DNA of 40,004 nucleotides from Planctomycetaceae bacterium. Lineage in GTDB: Bacteria > Planctomycetota > Planctomycetia > Planctomycetales > Planctomycetaceae. Both the position numbers and the translations under genes were made by a program. The stretch covers positions 1-40,004 of the forward strand of contig JAKFUF010000107.1 in NCBI GenBank assembly GCA_021732845.1, written 5' to 3'. The first letter of the stretch is position 1. Each line of letters starts with the position of its first letter. Below are positions 34,933-40,004 of this stretch, in pieces. The notes below the pieces were generated by a model. That model saw only the letters and a list, made by a program, of their open reading frames with translations, made no database searches and was not told the DNA's origin.

Positions 34933-35388
34933 TTGCCCCCACCGCAAATCATCATCAGTCTCCGCCAGGGAAACTTGCGCGAAGTCTTCGTCGTGACCTG
35001 GGAAACCGAATCTACCGAGCCCGCCACCCTCACGGTTTCACACGGCGACAACGTGCTTCATGCCCATGTCCAGCGGGCGGTGGTTCAGCCCTTGCACCAT
35101 GTGATTGGTTTGATCGAAGCCGCACTGGCCGCCGGGGAGTCCGCAGACCCACTCGAATGCCCCGCAGCCTCGTTCCCGGGGATGTCGATCCGGGAGCGGG
35201 CCACGGTCGTCGCGGCGCTTCGCTGGTGGCAGGAAAGCGTGGTGCAGGACTCCACGCTGCCCACAAGCTTCCCGCAACTCGACGACCTGCATGGATTGTC
35301 GCCGGATGAGAGCAACTGCCTCTGCAACCGGCTGACAACCACCGACGAACTGGCCTATCAGCATCTCGTGGACCTCCAGCGCGTGTGA
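34933..35388 (+). CDS. 151-aa protein of the cluster, unrecognised
   Basis: The frame is open from 34816, but the first part overlaps the previous gene and the hairpin at 34869-34906. I therefore prefer TTG 34933, with GGAG ten bases before it. The product LPPPQIIISLRQGNLREVF... continues to IRERATVVAALRWWQES and ends in a helix. No motif is recognised. Start uncertain. Confidence 0.5.
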   Translation: MPPPQIIISLRQGNLREVFVVTWETESTEPATLTVSHGDNVLHAHVQRAVVQPLHHVIGLIEAALAAGESADPLECPAASFPGMSIRERATVVAALRWWQESVVQDSTLPTSFPQLDDLHGLSPDESNCLCNRLTTTDELAYQHLVDLQRV

Positions 35389-35456
35389 CTGTTCGCGTTG
35401 GTCAGCGTTCTTCAAATGTCTCACCCCTGCCTTTCACCCTGATTGGAATCCGCTCC

Positions 35457-36407
35457 ATGCCATCGCTGCTTGATGCCACGCCTACGACCACACGTTCTCC
35501 GCACAATCCCGCGCAACGCCTGCGATCCGTCATGGCGGCCATGCGGCTGTCGTTCACCTGGTTCGGCGTCCGCAAGACACTCTCGCCAGAGCAGAAGGCC
35601 CGCGCGGCCGACGCGTTTGGGGCCGAAGGCGAATTCCTTTCGGCGGGCAAGAAGCTGATTGACACCCGTGATGCCGATTTCCGGGCAGTCACGTCGGTCC
35701 GCAGCCACGCGATTTCGTACTTCAAAGGGGTCAGTCTACCCTATCCCGAGCCCGGCATCCGTCTGGTGCCCCAGGGCGAACTGGACGAGATCAACTCCCG
35801 CATGGCCCGCTTTAAGCAGGAACTCGATGAGGCCGTCGCCACACTGGACGATCACTTTGATGATCTGAAGGATGCGGCCGAAGCCCGACTGGGACGGCTC
35901 TTCAACCCCAGTGACTATCCCCAGACACTTACCGGGCTGTTTGATCTCACATGGGATTGGCCCTCGGTCGAGCCACCGGAATACCTGCGCCAGCTCTCTC
36001 CAGACCTCTATCGGGAGGAATGTGAGCGGGTGCAGTCGCGCTTCAACGAAGCGGTGCAACTGGCCGAACAGGCGTTCCTCGACGAACTGTCCAAGCTGAT
36101 CACACATCTGACCGAACGGCTCTCCGGCACAGAAGACGGCAAGCCCAAGGTGTTCCGCGACAGCGCCATCGAGAACCTGACCGAGTTCTTTGAACGCTTT
36201 CGCAAGCTCAACATCCGCTCCAACGGCCAACTCGATGATCTGGTCGGTCAGGCCCAGAACATCGTCCGCGGCGTCCAGCCACAGCAACTGCGGGACAACA
36301 CCGCGCTGCGGCAGCAGGTTGTCAGCCAACTGGCGGGCACCCAGTCGGTTCTGGACGGCATCCTCGTAGACCGGCCACGGCGGGCGATCCTCCGACGGCC
36401 CAAGTGA
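35457..36407 (+). CDS. 316-aa helical protein of the cluster
   Basis: ATG 35457 opens MPSLLDATPTTTRSPHNPAQ, followed by a long alpha-helical body with AAMRLSFTWFGVRKTLSPEQ, EINSRMARFKQELDEAVATL and LDELSKLITHLTERL. These regions look like extended helices and coiled coils. In size, helical character and position beside an AAA+ ATPase it is reminiscent of DUF3150-type proteins of plasmids and phages, but I cannot confirm homology. It ends RRAILRRPK and is followed after 18 bases by the next gene, so the two share a transcript. A role as a structural subunit or adaptor is a guess. Confidence 0.65.
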   Translation: MPSLLDATPTTTRSPHNPAQRLRSVMAAMRLSFTWFGVRKTLSPEQKARAADAFGAEGEFLSAGKKLIDTRDADFRAVTSVRSHAISYFKGVSLPYPEPGIRLVPQGELDEINSRMARFKQELDEAVATLDDHFDDLKDAAEARLGRLFNPSDYPQTLTGLFDLTWDWPSVEPPEYLRQLSPDLYREECERVQSRFNEAVQLAEQAFLDELSKLITHLTERLSGTEDGKPKVFRDSAIENLTEFFERFRKLNIRSNGQLDDLVGQAQNIVRGVQPQQLRDNTALRQQVVSQLAGTQSVLDGILVDRPRRAILRRPK

Positions 36408-36425
36408 CAGGAGTTTTCACCAATC

Positions 36426-36668
36426 ATGCAGCTTGTGATTGCCACCAACGGTTCGATCCGTTGTGTGTATGACGAACAACTGGACCTCGCGAGTCTGGGC
36501 CAGCTCTCGATTCAACGGGGCTCGCACGTCGAGCCCACGACGGACGGTCAATGGACCGCCGATCTCTCGCCGGTGAAGGGTCCAGAGTTGGGACCGTTTG
36601 CCACCCGCACGGAAGCCCTCGCCGCCGAGCGCCAGTGGCTCGAAACACACTGGCTGACCCCCACCTGA
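36426..36668 (+). CDS. 80-aa conserved small protein
   Basis: ATG 36426 lies 12 bases after AGGAG. The product MQLVIATNGSIRCVYDEQLD has a beta-strand-rich first half, then RGSHVEPTTDGQWTADLSPV and a helical end (EALAAERQWLETHWLTP). I recall similar short proteins in planctomycete genomes, without a known role. It lies in the cluster downstream of the helical protein. Confidence 0.65.
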   Translation: MQLVIATNGSIRCVYDEQLDLASLGQLSIQRGSHVEPTTDGQWTADLSPVKGPELGPFATRTEALAAERQWLETHWLTPT

Positions 36669-36704
36669 CACACAGCTACCGCAGATTCTCACCGTGCCCC
36701 TTGT

Positions 36705-36750
36705 GGGCGGCTTTCCTCTGCCGCCCCGACCGTGGGGCGGCGTTTTCTTT
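36705..36750 (+). terminator. Terminator with a competing upstream arm
   Basis: GCCGCCCC (36720-36727) and GGGGCGGC (36734-36741) form an 8-bp stem with a 6-base loop and a GTTTTCTTT tail. A third segment, GGGCGGC (36705-36711), could pair instead with GCCGCCC, which would prevent the terminator. This is an attenuator-like arrangement before the gene at 36772. Confidence 0.6.
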
Positions 36751-36771
36751 CCCACTTCCAGAGCCAACGCC

Positions 36772-36987
36772 ATGAACCAACGTGAACTCAACCGTGCTGT
36801 CGCCCGCGCCACCGGCGAGGGTCTCTCCGAGATCAGCCGCCGGGGCTTCAGCATCGCCGATCCAGCCGTGGTCGGTTTCGATCCGGAACCGAGCGAACTG
36901 GCCGAATCGATCGACTGGGATGAAGTGGGGCATGCACGCGGCATCGCCATGCATCCCCGCCGACGCAGTGCCCACCGCGCCGCCTGA
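36772..36987 (+). CDS. 71-aa conserved small protein
   Basis: ATG 36772 starts MNQRELNRAVARATGEGLSE, continuing with IADPAVVGFDPEPSELAESI, WDEVGHARG and a basic end (HPRRRSAHRAA). I recall similar proteins in planctomycetes and their elements; the helical N-terminus may bind DNA or a partner. The frame continues upstream to 36694 across the terminator, so the internal ATG is preferred. Role unknown. Confidence 0.6.
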   Translation: MNQRELNRAVARATGEGLSEISRRGFSIADPAVVGFDPEPSELAESIDWDEVGHARGIAMHPRRRSAHRAA

Positions 36988-37008
36988 CAGCTGACCATCC
37001 AGTCACAA

Positions 37009-37055
37009 ACAGCTCCGGTGCTCGGCCACAGGGTTGGGCACCGGGGCTGTGGGTT
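37009..37055 (+). terminator. 13-bp hairpin between small genes
   Basis: ACAGCTCCGGTGC (37009-37021) and GCACCGGGGCTGT (37038-37050) pair with one G-T wobble, followed by GGGTTT. It lies 22 bases after the previous stop and 64 bases before the next ATG. Confidence 0.5.
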
Positions 37056-37113
37056 TGACGCTCTGCGACGTGCTTTTCTCTGTCTTCAATCCTCGATACG
37101 GCACGGCTCCCCC

Positions 37114-38514
37114 ATGATCTCAATCACACGCAAGCTGATCCGCACACTGCGGACTGTTTTCAGGCGGGCCGGAGACGGCACGCGACGCCAATCCCCTCCG
37201 ATTCTCTTTGATGCCAACGCCAGCGGGCTCCAAATCTGGTGTCATGCCGGGCGCATTGCGGTGTCGTACCATCTGCCCGGTCCCCAACCCACGGCCAGGT
37301 TCGTGCTCGCGTTCGCGGATCTGGCGGAACTCGAAGGCAGTCGGGAGCATCCCGTCACCCTCACCCCAAACAGCGAGATCGTTGAAGCCAACTGGACGGA
37401 TGCGGGAGTGCCACAGCATCGTTCGTTCACCGCCATCGACTGCAGTGAGTTGCAGAACCCACCGGTGCCCGAACGGATGGCGGTTCTTGGGGACGACGCC
37501 TTCCCCGAACTGGCGCACGTCTCACGGAGCTGCGGTGAAGGACAAGTCAAGTACGCCCTGGACTGCCTCCAACTGCGGGGTCAGACCGGCGAGGCCGTGG
37601 GCAGTGATGGCTTGAACCTGTTGATCACCAGCGGCTTTCCCTTTCCTTGGACTGAGAATCTGCTGATTCCCCGTTCCAAGCTCTTCAGCAGCCCCGAACT
37701 GACCGGTGCCGGGCCGGTTCGAGCGGGATGCACTGACCAGCATGTCGTCATTCAAACCGGTCGCTGGACGCTGTGCTTCACCATCGAGAAGGAGCTGCGG
37801 TATCCGACTTTCGAGCAGGTCATTCCCGACATGTCCCAGGCGCTCACGCGGGTGACATTCGCCGCGGACGACCAGAAATTTCTGGAACAAACGATCTCCC
37901 GCCTGCCACATGACAACGAGGAGCATCTTCCCGTCACCCTGCATTGCAACGGGCATGTGGCGATTCGGGGCCGGGGAGCCGATGGCCCGGTCACGGAACT
38001 GGTCCTGAGTCAGTCGACGGTCCACGGCCAGGAGATCCTGATCAACATGAACCGGGAGTATCTGCGCCGCGCAGCAAGGCTCGGCCTCAGGGATCTGGGG
38101 CTCTGGAAGGACAGCACTCCCGTGCTTTGCGCGGACGCCAGGCACCGCTTTGTCTGGCAGCCCCTGACCAACGCCGGCGTGCTCCGGCCGAGTCCCGACA
38201 ACATCAGCATTCCCTCTCCCGTCACGGCTGCCGCTCGGCAGCAAGCCACCACCCCGCCCCGGAACCTGAACACCATGCCCGAGACACCGCCGAACCCCAT
38301 TGATGTCGCAGTTTCTGAAGCTGAGACAGTCAAGGCCGTGGTTGAGGATCTGCCGCCTGATCCCATCGAAGCTGCGGAAAGCCTCCGCGAAGTCCTTCGC
38401 GAGGCAGTGGGCAAGACCAACCGCCTCCTCGCCGCGCTCAAGCGGCAGAAACGGCAGCACCAGTTCGTCCGCTCGACGCTCGCGTCGCTCAAGCAACTGC
38501 AGGACGTCGCCTGA
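37114..38514 (+). CDS. Putative DNA sliding-clamp-like protein
   Basis: From ATG 37114 the protein is 466 residues. The middle part is laid out like domain 2 and 3 of a bacterial beta clamp: AVGSDGLNLLITSG (compare ATDGHRLAV), then NLLIPRSKLF (compare VIVPRK), then CFTIEKELRYPTFEQVIP (compare RFPDYRRVLP). An ILINMNREYLRRAARLG segment and the closing STPVLCADARHRFVWQPL follow (compare SPVLL...YVVMPM). A linker rich in Thr, Pro and Ala (about 375-400) leads to a charged helical C-terminus not found in clamps. Ordinary DnaN is about 370 residues. The match is by motif order only; homology needs structural comparison. Confidence 0.5.
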   Translation: MISITRKLIRTLRTVFRRAGDGTRRQSPPILFDANASGLQIWCHAGRIAVSYHLPGPQPTARFVLAFADLAELEGSREHPVTLTPNSEIVEANWTDAGVPQHRSFTAIDCSELQNPPVPERMAVLGDDAFPELAHVSRSCGEGQVKYALDCLQLRGQTGEAVGSDGLNLLITSGFPFPWTENLLIPRSKLFSSPELTGAGPVRAGCTDQHVVIQTGRWTLCFTIEKELRYPTFEQVIPDMSQALTRVTFAADDQKFLEQTISRLPHDNEEHLPVTLHCNGHVAIRGRGADGPVTELVLSQSTVHGQEILINMNREYLRRAARLGLRDLGLWKDSTPVLCADARHRFVWQPLTNAGVLRPSPDNISIPSPVTAAARQQATTPPRNLNTMPETPPNPIDVAVSEAETVKAVVEDLPPDPIEAAESLREVLREAVGKTNRLLAALKRQKRQHQFVRSTLASLKQLQDVA

Positions 38515-38541
38515 CCTTCATCCGCCTTCGATCGACTCCCG

Positions 38542-38585
38542 TGAGCCACGCGCCGCCATGCGACCGTGGCTCAGATCGTTTCTTG
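38542..38585 (+). terminator. 9-bp hairpin with T-rich tail
   Basis: TGAGCCACG (38542-38550) and CGTGGCTCA (38565-38573) pair perfectly over a 14-base loop, followed by GATCGTTTCTTGT. It lies between the clamp-like gene and the next ATG at 38604. Confidence 0.5.
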
Positions 38586-38603
38586 TCCTCACAGGAACTC
38601 GCC

Positions 38604-39104
38604 ATGCCACTGAAACTCAACGTCGGCCTGAGCCGGAAGATTGGCCTGCCGAACTACAGCAGCCTGGGCGCGTCGTGCCATGTGGAACTGGAACTCGACA
38701 GCGCCCTGCTGCACGCCAACAGGGACGCCTTTCAACAGCAGGTCCGCCATGCCTTCACTGCCTGTCAGCAGGCGGTCCACGAGCAACTGGCACAAGGCGA
38801 CGCTGGGGTTCGGGAGGCTGACCCCCGCGGGATCATTGTCCCACCGCGCGAAGGCCCTGCGACTGCTGTTTCTGCAGGCGCTCGCGCCAACCGCCCACAG
38901 GGCCGCATGCGGCCGGTCACAGAGAACCAAATCCGGGCAATCCACGCCATCGCCAACCAGCAGCAGGTGGACCTTACGGCCCTGCTCAGCGAACGGTTTG
39001 GCGTGGCTCATCCAGAAGAACTGAGCGTCCGTGACGCCTCCAATCTGATCGATGAACTGAATGCGCGGGTCGCCGCTCCCTCGCGGCCCCGGGCTGCTGG
39101 CTGA
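38604..39104 (+). CDS. Conserved protein with an ssDNA-annealing-type C-terminal motif
   Basis: From ATG 38604, with AGGAA seven bases upstream, the product is 166 residues. The N-terminal half (MPLKLNVGLSRKIGLPNYSS then GASCHVELELDSALL) belongs to a family I recall in planctomycetes. The C-terminal 55 residues (VTENQIRAIHAIANQQQVDL then LSERFGVAHPEELSVRDASN) resemble the TxxQxxAIxxIA...L segment found at the end of some phage single-strand annealing and plasmid replication proteins. That resemblance is from memory. It supports a link to DNA transactions, in line with the clamp-like gene before it. Confidence 0.6.
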   Translation: MPLKLNVGLSRKIGLPNYSSLGASCHVELELDSALLHANRDAFQQQVRHAFTACQQAVHEQLAQGDAGVREADPRGIIVPPREGPATAVSAGARANRPQGRMRPVTENQIRAIHAIANQQQVDLTALLSERFGVAHPEELSVRDASNLIDELNARVAAPSRPRAAG

Positions 39105-39169
39105 CGGTGCAGTCTGCTTCTCAGACAGGACAGTTTCCCGACACTCCTTCCAAACTTCCGGAGCCTTAC

Positions 39170-40004
39170 ATGACCCGTTCTCCGAATTTGTGGGCCGGTC
39201 TCTTCACAGCCCTCGCACTGACGGCTGTCGCGCTGGTCGTTGTGCCGCCTCAGCATCCACCTCAACCAGTGACCCCGCCGCTGGCACGCGCAAGGGACTT
39301 GACGGGCACACCGGCGGTTCAAGTCCCAACCTGGTCAGCCGACGAGGTCCGGCAGACTGCCCGTGACCGCCTCCGTCCGCATCTGCTGGCGGCCGAGCAG
39401 CGGGCGAATGCGGCGGTCGACACGCATCTGCAGATCCTCGAAGAGTTCTTCAACGATGTGCGCCGGCGAATCCCGAGGTTCGCCACGGAAGCCCTCGGTT
39501 TCCATAGCAAATGGCGCTGCATGGCGGACCATCTGCCATTTGTCCGCGGTGATCACAGCGGCTTTCTGCAGGCCCGCTTTCGCGAGCACCTGTTTTCCCC
39601 TGACCAATTGCAGAATGCCATTGAGCAGGTGGTGCGGTCGTTCCTCGCCGAACTGGACAGCATCGACAGCCGCCTGCTGGTCGATGTGCGGGCCGATCTG
39701 AGTGATCTGCCGCCAGTCCTTCCGCTGCATCAGCTTGATAATGCACGGCTGGAAGAATCCTTTCAGCAGATCCTGAAACGCATTCACGAGGATGTTGTCA
39801 CGGATGCCAGCCGCAATGTCGGCCAGACTGTCGTGTCACTGGTTGCGGGCGAAGTCCTGACCCGCGTGGCGCTGCGGATGGGAATCTCCGCCTCGGTCCT
39901 GGGCGGTGGCGCGGCTTCAAGTCTGGGCACGCTGGGTATCGGCTTCGCCGTGGGGCTGATCGTGGATCAACTGGTCAGTGTGATCTGGGACTGGTGGGCC
40001 GACC
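39170..40004 (+). CDS. Membrane-anchored protein, cut by the right window edge
   Basis: ATG 39170 (GGAG seven bases upstream) opens 278 residues without a stop. MTRSPNLWAGLFTALALTAV is a hydrophobic segment, so the protein is anchored or secreted. A helical stretch follows (about 60-230, with HLQILEEFFNDVRRRIPRFA and ESFQQILKRIHEDVV), then a Gly/Ala-rich hydrophobic part (GISASVLGGGAASSLGTLGI) that may be a second membrane segment near the edge. No known family is recognised with confidence. It is in the same orientation as the cluster and may be its membrane component. Confidence 0.65.
   Translation, partial: MTRSPNLWAGLFTALALTAVALVVVPPQHPPQPVTPPLARARDLTGTPAVQVPTWSADEVRQTARDRLRPHLLAAEQRANAAVDTHLQILEEFFNDVRRRIPRFATEALGFHSKWRCMADHLPFVRGDHSGFLQARFREHLFSPDQLQNAIEQVVRSFLAELDSIDSRLLVDVRADLSDLPPVLPLHQLDNARLEESFQQILKRIHEDVVTDASRNVGQTVVSLVAGEVLTRVALRMGISASVLGGGAASSLGTLGIGFAVGLIVDQLVSVIWDWWAD

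Noticed and set aside
1-40004. CRISPR arrays, rRNA, tRNA, known insertion sequences
   Set aside because: No regularly spaced repeats, no conserved RNA stretches and no transposase or terminal inverted repeats were found by reading both strands.

Overview
The window reads as GC-rich chromosomal DNA from a planctomycete (probably Planctomycetales), carrying a large accessory or integrated region. Three things point to the phylum: a zinc-ribbon, DUF1080 and PQQ-propeller gene neighbourhood; a Ser/Thr kinase fused to an FGE-sulfatase domain; and a family of small proteins (DUF1257, DUF2997 and several unnamed ones) that I associate with planctomycete genomes. The identification comes from gene content only.

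Layout. (1) Positions 1-6064 look like ordinary chromosome, all on the minus strand: a zinc-ribbon protein cut by the left edge, hisD, a PQQ-repeat lipoprotein, glucokinase, a DUF1080 secreted protein and a small His-tailed membrane protein. (2) Positions 6440-13739 look like a mobile replicon: a divergent tyrosine recombinase, a hairpin-rich non-coding stretch, a P-loop ATPase, about 1.4 kb of largely non-coding DNA with a second palindrome cluster, a small unknown gene and a DnaB-type helicase. (3) Positions 13729-26586 are a defence block. It holds a 1.5 kb-residue-scale (about 1511 aa) DUF1998/MZB superfamily 2 helicase that has lost its first motor domain exactly at the junction with the DnaB gene, then a type I restriction-modification operon (hsdM, hsdS, a small gene, hsdR and a YgjP/SprT-like metallopeptidase). 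hsdM has a one-base frameshift near its start. (4) Positions 26916-31117 hold the kinase-FGE fusion, a decayed dinB and two unknown genes. (5) Positions 31671-40004 form a tight plus-strand cluster of ten or more genes: a 141-aa protein, DUF1257 (Ycf35-like), DUF2997, a Ycf46-like AAA+ ATPase (frameshifted here), several small proteins, a 316-aa helical protein, a protein that looks like a divergent DNA sliding clamp, a protein with a C-terminal motif seen in ssDNA-annealing or replication proteins, and a membrane-anchored protein cut by the right edge. GC-rich hairpins, several with T-rich tails, separate many of these genes.

How the parts fit. Parts 2 and 5 both carry replication-like functions (P-loop ATPase, DnaB-like helicase, clamp-like protein, AAA+ ATPase), so the accessory DNA may be one large integrated plasmid-like element with the defence block as cargo, or several separate insertions. 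The DUF1257/DUF2997/AAA+/clamp-like cluster is the best candidate for an undescribed system. Single-base losses in or beside G runs hit both hsdM and the AAA+ gene, so sequencing error has to be excluded before either is called inactive. I found no rRNA, tRNA or CRISPR array.
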